Shown here: positions 52,256 to 60,288 of the stretch, one piece after another
Layout of the letters: each line of letters starts with the position of its first letter
Position numbering within the stretch: position 1 is the stretch's first letter
NCBI GenBank assembly: GCA_963675955.2
Contig: CAXXVR010000009.1
Coordinates: forward strand, 372,001-436,000
Length of the DNA stretch: 64,000 nucleotides
Origin: Desulfocicer sp963675955
GTDB taxonomy: Bacteria; Desulfobacterota; Desulfobacteria; Desulfobacterales; Desulfobacteraceae
Direction of reading: 5' to 3'
Translations under genes and position numbers: made by a program
Notes under the pieces: generated by a model
Told to the model about the DNA's origin: nothing
Database searches by the model: none
Seen by the model: only the letters and a program-made list of their open reading frames with translations

Positions 52256-53308
52256 ATGTTTGGAACTATTGTGGATCGGAAAATACGAATTGCCGTTGTG
52301 GGCTGTGGACGAATCTCCAATAATCATCTGAAATCCATAGAAATGCACAAGGATGATCTGGAACTGGTGGCTGTGTGTGATACCAACCGAGAACTGTTGG
52401 GCAAAGTGTCCGGAGAGCTGGGGGTACCAGGTTTCAACAATATGGATATCATGCTCCAGGAGATGGAGCTGGATATGGTTTCCATCTGCACCCCCAGCGG
52501 GATTCATCCCCAGCAGGTGATCAAGGCAGCCCAAGCCGGGGTGCATGTGGTGACGGAAAAGCCCATGGCCACCCGATGGAAAGACGGGGTTGAAATGGTC
52601 CGGGCCTGTGATGAGGCAAGGGTGCGGCTGTTTGTGGTCAAGCAGAACCGTCGGAATTCTACCTTGCAGTTGCTGAAACGGGCCGTGAAGGAAAAACGGT
52701 TTGGCCGCATTCACATGGTATGCCTCAACGTGTTCTGGACCCGGCCCCAGGAATATTATGACAGTGCCGCGTGGCGGGGCACCTGGGAGCTGGATGGCGG
52801 GGCCTTCATGAACCAGGCCAGCCATTATGTGGATCTGTTGGAGTGGCTCATCGGCCCCATAGCCGATATCCAGGCCATGACCGGCACCCTGGAGCGGGAC
52901 ATTGAGGTGGAAGACACCGGGGTGATGAATATCCGGTGGCGCAATGGGGCCATGGGCTCCATGAGCGTGACCATGCTTACCTATCCCAAAAATTATGAAG
53001 GGTCCATCACCATATTGGGTGAGAAGGGCACCGTGCGGGTGGGGGGGGTGGCCGTCAATGAAATTCAGACCTGGGATTTTGAAGAGCCAAAGGACTATGA
53101 TAAGGACATCAAAGAGGCCAGTTACCAGACCACCTCTGTATATGGATTCGGCCATCCCCTGTACTTCAAAAACGTGGTGGATGTAATGCGGGGCGTTGCA
53201 GAGCCCGAGACCGATGGCCGTGAGGGCCTGAAATCCATGGAAGTGCTGATCGCCGCCTACCTTTCTGCCCGGGACAACAAAACAGTGTCCCTTCCCCTGG
53301 AATATTAG
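52256..53308 (+). CDS. wlbA: UDP-N-acetylglucosamine 3-dehydrogenase, WlbA/WbpB-like
   Basis: 350-residue Gfo/Idh/MocA oxidoreductase. VVGCGRISNNHLKSIE (Rossmann), CTPSGIHPQQVIKAA, EKPMATRWKDG, VVKQNRRNSTLQ and GTWELDGGAFMNQASHYVDLLEW are the hallmarks of enzymes oxidising C3 of UDP-GlcNAc uronate. With the WbpD-like acetyltransferase and WbpE-like aminotransferase downstream it would make UDP-2,3-diacetamido-uronic acid. AAGGAG at 52241-52246 supports the ATG at 52256 rather than TTG at 52253. WbpA, the preceding UDP-GlcNAc 6-dehydrogenase, is not in the window. Confidence 0.88.
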   Translation: MFGTIVDRKIRIAVVGCGRISNNHLKSIEMHKDDLELVAVCDTNRELLGKVSGELGVPGFNNMDIMLQEMELDMVSICTPSGIHPQQVIKAAQAGVHVVTEKPMATRWKDGVEMVRACDEARVRLFVVKQNRRNSTLQLLKRAVKEKRFGRIHMVCLNVFWTRPQEYYDSAAWRGTWELDGGAFMNQASHYVDLLEWLIGPIADIQAMTGTLERDIEVEDTGVMNIRWRNGAMGSMSVTMLTYPKNYEGSITILGEKGTVRVGGVAVNEIQTWDFEEPKDYDKDIKEASYQTTSVYGFGHPLYFKNVVDVMRGVAEPETDGREGLKSMEVLIAAYLSARDNKTVSLPLEY

Positions 53309-53476
53309 CGGGGTCTGACCCCGTTAAATATTTGTTTTTATACATGATGTCGTCTAATATATGAGTAAAAAAGGGCTTAGCGTGTACTTTTTGGTGGTAA
53401 AAAGTGGCTTTTAAGCAAGTTGGTTTGGGTGGCAAAGTATGCCTGTTTGTACGGCGGCGGCTGCGCCGCCACCGTG
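53309..53476 (+). repeat. Family B repeat followed by GC-rich hairpin
   Basis: GCGGGGTCTGACCCCGTTAA one base after the stop of wlbA. The hairpin is ACTTTTT/AAAAAGT, ending GGCTTTTAAGCAA near 53420. GGGTGGCAAAGTATGCCTG and the GGCGGCGGCTGCGCCGCC hairpin follow (53452-53475), like the element at 51023. Confidence 0.9.
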
Positions 53477-53522
53477 AATCCTGGTACCATAACATTTGTT
53501 TTATTATTAGGGAGGTATAGGC

Positions 53523-53699
53523 ATGCATTCATTGATTATTAATGTAGAAAACAAAGAGTTGATGGACAAGATACTTTGGATGTTGAAGCATTTTGAAAAT
53601 GATGGAGTTGAAATAGCTGTCAGTCAAGACTTTGAAGATTTGAAAATGTTGAAAGCCACCAGATCTGACGTAACTGTCCCTTTTATGACGCAAGGATAA
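53523..53699 (+). CDS. Small orphan antitoxin-like protein
   Basis: 58 residues (MHSLIINVENKELMDKILWM ... DDLKML-like motif, ending VPFMTQG). The length, the acidic helix and the EDLKMLKATRSDVTVPF style C-terminus resemble small antitoxins paired with RelE/ParE toxins, but no toxin gene follows. A strong GGGAGG ribosome site lies at 53510-53515. It ends six bases before the WbpD-like gene. Possibly a relict of a lost pair. Confidence 0.55.
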   Translation: MHSLIINVENKELMDKILWMLKHFENDGVEIAVSQDFEDLKMLKATRSDVTVPFMTQG

Positions 53700-53705
53700 A
53701 TATTA

Positions 53706-54281
53706 ATGTCGTTTTTACATGAAACCGCCATTGTGGATGATGGCGCAACCATAGGGAAAGGCACCCGGGTATGGCATTGGGTGCATATCTGCGGAGGGGC
53801 TGATATCGGTGAAGGATGCTCCTTCGGGCAGAATGTGTTTGTGGGCAACAAGGTGACCATCGGCAATAATGTAAAGGTGCAGAACAATGTGTCGGTGTAT
53901 GATAATGTGACCCTGGAAGATGATGTGTTCTGCGGGCCGTCCATGGTGTTTACCAATGTGTATAATCCCCGGTCCGCCATCTCCCGCAAGGATGAGTACC
54001 GGTGCACCATAGTCAAAAAAGGCGCAACCCTGGGGGCCAACTGCACCATTGTGTGCGGCAATGATATTGGGGAATATGCCTTTATCGGTTCCGGCGCGGT
54101 GGTCAATCGAGATGTCAAGCCCTTTGCCCTGATGGTGGGGGTGCCTGCCCGGCAGATTGGCTGGATGAGCCGGTTTGGTGAGCAGCTGGATCTGCCCCTG
54201 GAAGGGAATGGTCAGACAGTATGTGAACACACCGGAGAGCGCTATTTGTTGAAAGATGGCAATGTCAGCCTCCAGGGGTGA
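53706..54281 (+). CDS. wlbB: UDP-3-amino-GlcNAc-uronate N-acetyltransferase, WbpD/WlbB-like
   Basis: 191 residues of left-handed beta-helix. VDDGATIGKGTRVWHWVHIC, AQGCSFGQN-like SFGQNVFVGNKVTIGNNVKVQNNVSVY, FCGPSMVFTNVYNPRS and MVGVPARQIGWMSRFGE are the hallmark segments of the WbpD/WlbB family. It transfers acetyl from acetyl-CoA to the C3 amino group of the sugar. ATG at 53706. Confidence 0.9.
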   Translation: MSFLHETAIVDDGATIGKGTRVWHWVHICGGADIGEGCSFGQNVFVGNKVTIGNNVKVQNNVSVYDNVTLEDDVFCGPSMVFTNVYNPRSAISRKDEYRCTIVKKGATLGANCTIVCGNDIGEYAFIGSGAVVNRDVKPFALMVGVPARQIGWMSRFGEQLDLPLEGNGQTVCEHTGERYLLKDGNVSLQG

Positions 54282-54355
54282 TAAGGAATTTTGAAAGGGC
54301 TTGTCATTGTGAAAAATGTCTGTGGATTCATGGACTTCATGATGGTAAAGCCCTT

Positions 54356-54401
54356 TTTGGGGTCAGGCTTCGCTTATTAGCGTTATTGGGGGGTAAAGTA
54401 T
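54356..54401 (+). repeat. Family A repeat between wlbB and wlbC
   Basis: TTTGGGGTCAGGCTTCGCTT followed by ATTAGCGTTATTGGGGGG and TAAAGTAT, full length with a few substitutions. About 70 bases after the wlbB stop. Confidence 0.88.
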
Positions 54402-54463
54402 TGCCCAGGTGGGAAATAATGCCCATAAGCCAGGCCGGATCCTAATTTTACGAGGAGAGCATT

Positions 54464-55546
54464 ATGCAGTTTATTGATTTGAAAGCACAATATAGAAGTA
54501 TTGAAGAGAAGGTAAACCAACGAATCAAGGATGTTCTGGAGCATGGGCGGTTTATCATGGGGCCGGAGGTGGCACAGCTGGAGGCACGGTTGGCCGAATA
54601 TGTGGGGGTAAAGCATTGCATCGGGGTGGCAAGTGGCACGGATGCGTTGCTGGTGGCCATGATGGCCCTGGGGGTGGGGGCAGGGGATGAGGTGATCACC
54701 ACGCCGTTTACCTTTGTGGCCACGGCAGAGACCATCGCGTTGCTGGGGGCAAAGCCGGTGTTTGTGGATGTGCGACCCGATACCTATAATATTGTGCCGG
54801 AATTGATTGAGGATGTTATCACGGAAAAGACAAAGGCCATCATGCCGGTGAGTCTTTATGGGCAGTGTGCTGATTTTGATGAGATTAATGAAATCGGGGT
54901 GCGTCATGGAATCCCGGTGGTTGAGGATGGTGCCCAGAGTTTTGGGGCTACTTACAAGGGCCGGAAATCCTGTGCTTTGTCCAGTATTGGCTGCACGTCG
55001 TTTTTTCCCTCAAAACCACTGGGGGCCTATGGGGATGGCGGGGCGTGTTTCACCGATGATGATGAGTTTGCCAAGGCCATGCGGGAGATTCGGGTCCATG
55101 GCCAGGATCGACGGTATCACCATCCCCGGGTGGGGGTTAATGGTCGGCTGGACACCATTCAGGCGGCGGTGTTGCTGGCCAAGATGGATATTTTTGAAGA
55201 GGAGGTGGCGCTGCGTGCAGAAGTGGGTGCCCGGTATACAGAGATGTTTGCCGGGGCAGATGTGGTACCGCCCTATATTGAATCCTTTAACACATCGGTG
55301 TATGCCCAGTACACCATCCAGGTGGATGATCGGGAGGCGGTCCAGGCAAAATTGAAAGAGATGGATATCCCCACAGCCGTCCACTACCCAGTCCCCCTAC
55401 ACATGCAGCCGGCCTTTGAAGACCGGGAACATTCATACCCCGTGGCCGAAGCCCTGGCAAAACGTGTAATCAGTTTGCCCATGCATCCCCGCCTTTCTCT
55501 GGAAGATCAAAAAACAATATCGCGGGGTCTGACCAAGTTAAGTTGA
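54464..55546 (+). CDS. wlbC: UDP-3-keto-GlcNAc-uronate aminotransferase, WbpE/WlbC-like
   Basis: 360-residue DegT/DnrJ/EryC1 aminotransferase. QFIDLKAQYRSIEEKVNQRI start, SGTDALLVAMMALG, VEDGAQSFGATYKG and the PLP lysine in SFFPSKPLGAYGDGGA are diagnostic. It converts the C3 keto group made by WlbA into an amine. Good GAGGAG ribosome site at 54452-54457. The last eight residues (RGLTKLS) derive from the GCGGGGTCTGACC end of a family B repeat, so the stop codon lies inside the repeat. Confidence 0.9.
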   Translation: MQFIDLKAQYRSIEEKVNQRIKDVLEHGRFIMGPEVAQLEARLAEYVGVKHCIGVASGTDALLVAMMALGVGAGDEVITTPFTFVATAETIALLGAKPVFVDVRPDTYNIVPELIEDVITEKTKAIMPVSLYGQCADFDEINEIGVRHGIPVVEDGAQSFGATYKGRKSCALSSIGCTSFFPSKPLGAYGDGGACFTDDDEFAKAMREIRVHGQDRRYHHPRVGVNGRLDTIQAAVLLAKMDIFEEEVALRAEVGARYTEMFAGADVVPPYIESFNTSVYAQYTIQVDDREAVQAKLKEMDIPTAVHYPVPLHMQPAFEDREHSYPVAEALAKRVISLPMHPRLSLEDQKTISRGLTKLS

Positions 55547-55632
55547 TGTTTTTATTAATAATGTTGTTCAAAACATGGGTAAATAAAGGCTTAGGGTGCA
55601 CTTTTTGATGCCGAAAAGGGGCTTTTAAGCAA
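55523..55632 (+). repeat. Family B repeat overlapping the end of wlbC
   Basis: GCGGGGTCTGACCAAGTTAA overlaps the final codons of wlbC. It ends GGGGCTTTTAAGCAA near 55632. The next gene starts about 60 bases later. Confidence 0.92.
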
Positions 55633-55690
55633 TTTCATTTGGGGCATTATTTAGTGTCCCATCGCGATTTTGCAGGATAAGGATATTATA

Positions 55691-57073
55691 ATGGACGCCG
55701 ATCGTTCAGTCTTTAAAAATCCCGGGTTTCTGGTGATATGTTCACTGGTGGTGGTGACGCCCATGTTCAGGGGCTCTGTGCATTTGTGGGCAGAGACCGT
55801 GATTCAGATGCTTGTTTTAACGGGGTTTTTTTTTGTTTTTATGGAGAAGTTGTTATCTGGGGATAAAGCAATGAAAACCCAGGGTGTAAGGGGAAAAATA
55901 AGACCTTCAAAGACTGCTGAAAATTTGGAAAGTGCCAGTCGTTCGATTCGCTTATCTGATTTAGAAAAAAAAAAGCCTTCTGGGGGAGCTGCACGTTTGG
56001 GGCTTCCGGCAAAGCAGATGTTCTGGTTTGTGGTGGCGCCCTGCAGCTTGCTGGGTGCGTGGGCCACACTGTTTTCCCGCCAGGGCAGTCTTGCCATGGA
56101 AGGCATGATCATGTTGGTGACCTATCTGGCTTTGTTTTATATTGCCTATGATGCCGTGCGGACCAGAAAGGAGCAACGTGTTCTGGTGGGGGTTATTGTG
56201 GGAACGGCCTTGTTTTTGTCCATTATTGGTATGCTGAAACGGTTTGATCTGCTGGTGTTTCCCTGGTGGGATTACTCTGGAGAATTGGGAGATGAGCATG
56301 GGGCATTATCCCTGTCAGGCGTATATGTGAACCGGAATCACATGGCAGGTTTCCTGGAGATGGCTATTCCGGTGTTTCTGGGGCTGTTCCTCACCAGATC
56401 CCGGAGCATTGAAGTGCGAACCGGTATGATCTGTCTGGTGCTGTTTTTGATCGTGTCCCAGGCGTTGACCCTTTCCCGGGGAGGATGGGCTGCCACTGCT
56501 GGTGCCCTGGTTTTCATGATGACGGTATTGCTGCTGATGAAGGGATTTAAGCAAAAAAGGCTCATTGTCGGCATTACCGTGGCCGTGGTTGTGGTGGGGA
56601 CGATTATTCTTGCCAGCACGCCGGTGGTTCAGAGAATTACAACCCTGACCCAGCGGGACGCAGAGGATAATCTTACCGGACGTCTTACCTACTGGGCCGG
56701 GACGGAAAATCTTATTAAAGACAATCTTTATACCGGAACAGGGCCGGGCACCTTTACCGAAGCGTTTCCGGCCTATCAAGCCCCCGGACTTGCTGTGTTG
56801 CCGGTGTATGCCCATCAGGATTATCTGCAGTTCATGGCGGACAATGGTATCTTTTTTATTCCGTTGATGCTGTGGCTGTTGTTTATTTTTTTCCGGGAGG
56901 GATTCCGTAAAATTAATGGCCGCAGTCGCCAGACCATGGGCATAACCCTCGGTTGCATGGCCGCCATGGTTGCCATTTTAATCCACAGCTTCAGCGATTT
57001 TAACCTTCACATTCCTGCCAATATAGTTCTCTTTACCGTTTTGACTTCAATGGTAGTTAATCACAGAGTCTGA
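55691..57073 (+). CDS. O-antigen ligase-like membrane protein
   Basis: 460 residues, about ten to twelve transmembrane helices. The O-antigen_ligase (Wzy_C/WaaL) region includes SQALTLSRGGWAATAGAL and GTGPGTFTEAFPAYQ with VYAHQDYLQFMADNGI, the conserved H-x-D-Y-L motif. It may ligate or polymerise chains. With the Wzy candidate at 32517 the window has two such proteins. The final stop lies within the sequence GAGTCTGACC, a family B-like terminus. Residues about 60-115 are a hydrophilic insert between the second and third helices. The ATG at 55691 is chosen over TTG at 55670. Confidence 0.82.
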   Translation: MDADRSVFKNPGFLVICSLVVVTPMFRGSVHLWAETVIQMLVLTGFFFVFMEKLLSGDKAMKTQGVRGKIRPSKTAENLESASRSIRLSDLEKKKPSGGAARLGLPAKQMFWFVVAPCSLLGAWATLFSRQGSLAMEGMIMLVTYLALFYIAYDAVRTRKEQRVLVGVIVGTALFLSIIGMLKRFDLLVFPWWDYSGELGDEHGALSLSGVYVNRNHMAGFLEMAIPVFLGLFLTRSRSIEVRTGMICLVLFLIVSQALTLSRGGWAATAGALVFMMTVLLLMKGFKQKRLIVGITVAVVVVGTIILASTPVVQRITTLTQRDAEDNLTGRLTYWAGTENLIKDNLYTGTGPGTFTEAFPAYQAPGLAVLPVYAHQDYLQFMADNGIFFIPLMLWLLFIFFREGFRKINGRSRQTMGITLGCMAAMVAILIHSFSDFNLHIPANIVLFTVLTSMVVNHRV

Positions 57074-57221
57074 CCACGTGAACTATCTGATTTCGGGTTT
57101 CTCTGGTTTGATTCAATTATGAGGATGCTGTATGGCCAGAATGTAAACAGGTGCGAAGATTAAGAAATTGACGGGTGAAGTTTGTGTATATCAGTGATAA
57201 AATTGATCAGCTTTCTGCAAA

Positions 57222-57254
57222 AATAACGCCTATAAGCTAAGCCTGACCCCAATT
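57222..57254 (-). repeat. Family A repeat upstream of the WbpM-like gene
   Basis: AATAACGCCTATAAGCTAAG and CCTGACCCCAATT, reverse orientation, ending 20 bases before the ATG of the next gene. Confidence 0.82.
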
Positions 57255-57273
57255 GGAGCGGTAAAATTTTGCC

Positions 57274-59406
57274 ATGCTTTTTCAACTGAAAAATTATAAT
57301 TTTTATATCATCTTCTTCCTTGATCTCCTTCTATTCTCCCTGGCATTGTTCTTAGCTCACCTCATCCGATTTGAATTTGCCCTTCCTGATTTGAGATTGC
57401 AACAGTTCTGGCAATTACTTCCCCTTGCGCTGGTGATTAAATCTTTGGCTTTTTTTGTCATGCAGCTTTACCGGGGGATGTTCCGTTATACCGGTCTGAA
57501 GGACCTGTGGCGGCTGTGCCGGGCTGTGGGACTCTCCTCACTGGTTTTTGTGTCGGGAGTTGCCGTGATTTATGGCTTTGTTAACTATTCCCGGTCGGTG
57601 TTTCTCATCGATGCGGTGCTTACATTGCTTTTCACCGGTTGCTTTCGCCTGCTGATCCGTTTCTCTTTTGCCCAACTCTGTCAACACCGGGAGGATCATC
57701 ATCTTTTTCACCTGTTTAAGGCTAAACGTAACTATAAGACCCTCTTGATCTATGGTGCGGGCAGTGCCGGAGAAAAACTTTACCGGGAAATTGCGGAAAA
57801 CCCCCGCCTGAAATACCGGGTGGTGGGGTTCATGGATGATGATCCTAAAAAATTGGGCCGGTCCATACATGGGATTCCCGTGTGGGGGGGGCTGGGGGCC
57901 ATGAAGGTGGTGACGGCAAAGCTTTCCGTCCAGGAGGTGCTCATTGCCGTGCCATCCTCCACCGGGGTGCAGATGCGTGCCATTGTAGATGTGTGCAAGG
58001 CCTGTGAGGTGCCCTTTAGAACCCTTCCGGGCCTGGGAAATATCATTGACTGCAAGGTGGATATCAAAACCCTGCGGGATGTGGAATATAAGGATCTGTT
58101 ACGCCGGGAACCGGTGCGGCTGGATTCTTACAAGATAGCAGGCTACCTCAACGAAAAGGTGGTCATGGTCACCGGGGCCGGGGGCAGCATCGGCAGTGAA
58201 TTGTGCCGCCAGATCATTAAGTTTGACCCCCGGCAGTTGATTCTGCTGGATGCCAGTGAGTCGGCCCTGTACCAGGTGCAGATGGAGCTGAAGCATCGGT
58301 CCGGGTACCAGCGTTATGCCACGGTGCTGGGCCGAATCCAGAATGCAAATCTAATGGACAAGGTGATGCAGCGCTATCGACCCCATGTCATCTTTCATGC
58401 TGCGGCATATAAGCATGTGCCCATGCTGGAGCGTAACCCCTGGGAGGCGGTGGCCAACAACATCATGGGCAACCAGATAATGGTGGAAACCGCCATCACA
58501 TGGGGGGTGGCCTATTTTGTTTTGGTCTCCACGGACAAAGCGGTGCGGCCCACCAATATCATGGGGGCATCCAAGCGCATTTGTGAACTGATACTTCACT
58601 CTTATGTTGATTTAGATCCCGATGATTTAAAGCGCATCCCCCCGCCTGACCGGATACCGGTGTCAGCTGAAGATAATGAGGCGAAGAAAGAAGAAGGTGA
58701 CTCTGTACTGCCGCCCGAGGCCGGGCCGTTATACGTACCCGATGCTACTGGGCCTGCAGATGATGATATCCAGGGAGATGAGAAACCCAGGTCCAGGGAG
58801 GCTGAGCATCCAAAAAAACAGTTGCCTGCACACCCGAAAACCAAATTCATGGCCGTACGTTTCGGTAACGTTGTAGGATCATCTGGTTCCGTGATTCCGT
58901 TGTTTCGTGAACAGATAGAGCGAGGGGGACCTGTGACGGTAACCCACCCGGAGGTAACCAGGTATTTCATGACCATTCCCGAAGCCGCCCAGCTGATCCT
59001 CCAGGCCGGTGCCCAGGGCGAGGGGGGCGAGACGTTTATCTTGGAGATGGGCGAGAGTATTAAGATTGCAGATATGGCCCGGGATTTGATACGCCTTTGT
59101 GGACTGGTGCCGGATGAGGATATTGAGATAAAGTATACGGGACTGCGTCAGGGAGAGAAGCTCTACGAAGAACTCATAACCGCAGGGGAGGGCATCGTGC
59201 CCACGCCCCATGAGAAAATCATGGTGCTAAAGGCCAACGGCGACTGGAACGGCCATGGCTCCCGGGAAAAATTCCAGGAATGGCTCATGAACCGACTTAA
59301 TGAGCTGTATGCTGCGGCCGATGACCATGACATCTGCGCCATCCGGGAAAAAATGCAGCAAATTGTCCCCGAATTCAAGGTCCAGGACAGCAAGTGCGTC
59401 CTGTAA
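57274..59406 (+). CDS. WbpM/CapD-type NDP-sugar 4,6-dehydratase with an insertion
   Basis: 710-residue membrane-anchored dehydratase. Four N-terminal helices (about 1-125), a CoA-binding-like Rossmann domain (LIYGAGSAGEKLYREI), then the catalytic SDR domain: VTGAGGSIGSELCRQI, FHAAAYKHVPMLERNPWEAV, STDKAVRPTNIMGASKR. Between the helix after GASKR and the strand FMAVRFGNVVGSSGSVIP there is an insertion of about 70 residues (about 445-525), rich in D, E and P (ADDDIQGDEKPRSREAE). Ordinary family members need only about 20 residues there. Catalyses dehydration of UDP-GlcNAc or a related sugar. Confidence 0.9.
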   Translation: MLFQLKNYNFYIIFFLDLLLFSLALFLAHLIRFEFALPDLRLQQFWQLLPLALVIKSLAFFVMQLYRGMFRYTGLKDLWRLCRAVGLSSLVFVSGVAVIYGFVNYSRSVFLIDAVLTLLFTGCFRLLIRFSFAQLCQHREDHHLFHLFKAKRNYKTLLIYGAGSAGEKLYREIAENPRLKYRVVGFMDDDPKKLGRSIHGIPVWGGLGAMKVVTAKLSVQEVLIAVPSSTGVQMRAIVDVCKACEVPFRTLPGLGNIIDCKVDIKTLRDVEYKDLLRREPVRLDSYKIAGYLNEKVVMVTGAGGSIGSELCRQIIKFDPRQLILLDASESALYQVQMELKHRSGYQRYATVLGRIQNANLMDKVMQRYRPHVIFHAAAYKHVPMLERNPWEAVANNIMGNQIMVETAITWGVAYFVLVSTDKAVRPTNIMGASKRICELILHSYVDLDPDDLKRIPPPDRIPVSAEDNEAKKEEGDSVLPPEAGPLYVPDATGPADDDIQGDEKPRSREAEHPKKQLPAHPKTKFMAVRFGNVVGSSGSVIPLFREQIERGGPVTVTHPEVTRYFMTIPEAAQLILQAGAQGEGGETFILEMGESIKIADMARDLIRLCGLVPDEDIEIKYTGLRQGEKLYEELITAGEGIVPTPHEKIMVLKANGDWNGHGSREKFQEWLMNRLNELYAAADDHDICAIREKMQQIVPEFKVQDSKCVL

Positions 59407-59407
59407 T

Positions 59408-59530
59408 CTGGGGTCAGGCTTGGCTTATTGGTGTTATTGGGGGGTAAAATATCGGGTTTTATCTGCCCTGAGATATATTGCGTAATTTTTGGAAGCTTTG
59501 TGGGAGTATTTTCCGGCAGGGCTTTTTTTA
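59408..59530 (+). repeat. Left copy of a ~122-bp direct repeat flanking the YefM/YoeB pair
   Basis: Family A element (TGGGGTCAGGCTTGGCTTAT onwards) extended by CGGGTTTTATCTGCCCTGAG and TTTTTGGAAGCTTTGTGGG, ending in a terminator. The right copy at 60111-60233 differs at only about one base in ten. Confidence 0.92.
59494..59529 (+). terminator. Rho-independent terminator after the WbpM-like gene
   Basis: AGCTTTG (59494-59500) pairs with CAGGGCT (59517-59523), including G-U pairs. A T tract follows. Its twin is at 60196-60229. Confidence 0.75.
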
Positions 59531-59533
59531 TAT

Positions 59534-59565
59534 TTGACAGCAGTACTTCAATACGGTACTGTTGT
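59534..59565 (+). promoter_or_regulatory. Promoter and operator of the YefM/YoeB pair
   Basis: TTGACA at 59534-59539 is a perfect -35. A TACTGT -10-like box lies at 59557-59562. The dyad ACAGCAGTAC (59537-59546) and GTACTGTTGT (59556-59565) matches at nine of ten positions and covers the promoter, which fits antitoxin autoregulation. Confidence 0.62.
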
Positions 59566-59597
59566 GTGAGGATCATCTGGAAACGGGGAGAAATGAA

Positions 59598-59849
59598 ATG
59601 AAAGAGACAACAGCAAATGAGTTTCGAAAGAAACTGAAACATTATGTGGATATGACCATTGAAAATCATAAACCTTTGAGGATCAATCGTCGCAATGGAC
59701 AAAATTTTGTAGTTCTCAGTGAATCGGATTGGAAAGCAATTGAGGAAACCTTGTACCTGAATCAGTTTGCCGGTCTTGTTGAAAGTATTCACGATGCGGC
59801 GGCAGAATCTTTGGATGAGGGTACCGCCCTTGAGGACCTGGACTGGTGA
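59598..59849 (+). CDS. YefM/Phd-family antitoxin
   Basis: 83 residues. METTANEF-type start (MKETTANEFRKKLKHYVDM), NRRNGQNFVVLSESDWKAIEETLYL and an acidic C-terminal tail are the Phd/YefM DNA-binding plus toxin-wrapping layout. ATG at 59598 is preceded by GGGGAG. Overlaps the toxin start by four bases (GTGA). Confidence 0.88.
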   Translation: MKETTANEFRKKLKHYVDMTIENHKPLRINRRNGQNFVVLSESDWKAIEETLYLNQFAGLVESIHDAAAESLDEGTALEDLDW

Positions 59850-60109
59850 GCTGGAAGGTTATCTTATCAAAAAAAGCCGTTAAAGATTCAAAAAAAATCA
59901 AATCCTCAGGTCTTAAACCCCAGACGGAAAGATTGCTTCTCCTACTTTCAGAAAATCCGCTTCAGTCACCGCCGGCTTATGAAAAATTGGTTGGTAACCT
60001 CAATGGCTTTTACTCCCGACGTATCAATATTCAACATCGGCTGGTTTATGATATTGATAAAACAGCCCGGATTGTACATGTGCTCAGGATGTGGACGCAT
60101 TATGAGTGA
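59846..60109 (+). CDS. YoeB/Txe-family RelE-type toxin
   Basis: 87 residues. SWKVILSKKAVKDSKKIKSSG, YEKLVGNLNGFYSRRINIQHRLVYDID and the C-terminal VHVLRMWTHYE place it in the YoeB group of ribosome-dependent mRNA interferases. The terminal WTHY motif with the catalytic His and Tyr is intact. GTG start inside the antitoxin stop. Confidence 0.9.
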   Translation: MSWKVILSKKAVKDSKKIKSSGLKPQTERLLLLLSENPLQSPPAYEKLVGNLNGFYSRRINIQHRLVYDIDKTARIVHVLRMWTHYE

Positions 60110-60110
60110 T

Positions 60111-60233
60111 GGGGGGCAGGCTTGGCTTATTGGTATTATTGGGGGGTAAAGTATCGGGTTTTATCTGACCTGAGATATGTTGTGTAATTTTTGGAAGCTC
60201 TGTGGGAGTATTTCCCGGCAGAGCTTTTTATTT
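60111..60233 (+). repeat. Right copy of the ~122-bp direct repeat flanking the YefM/YoeB pair
   Basis: GGGGGGCAGGCTTGGCTTAT onwards, same order of blocks as the left copy, including the terminator. Confidence 0.92.
60196..60229 (+). terminator. Rho-independent terminator after the toxin gene
   Basis: AGCTCTG (60196-60202) pairs perfectly with CAGAGCT (60219-60225), enclosing GGGA/TCCC. Ts follow at 60225-60229. Base differences from the left copy preserve pairing. Confidence 0.8.
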
Positions 60234-60253
60234 TGTTGGATTCTGCAATATTG

Positions 60254-60273
60254 CGGGGTCTGACCCCGTTAAA
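60254..60273. repeat. Short palindromic family B end
   Basis: GCGGGGTCTGACCCCGTTAA, the palindromic half of family B alone, just upstream of the ribosome site of the epimerase gene at 60289. Confidence 0.8.
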
Positions 60274-60288
60274 CAGGAGAAAAGATTC

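Noticed and set aside
50908..55632. Family B repeats considered as true integron attC sites
   Set aside because: Although GTTRRRY-like bases occur beside the palindrome in several copies, the matching RYYYAAC at the other end is missing and no integrase is in the window. All cargo genes also face the same way as the surrounding operon. Retained only as a hypothesis to test.
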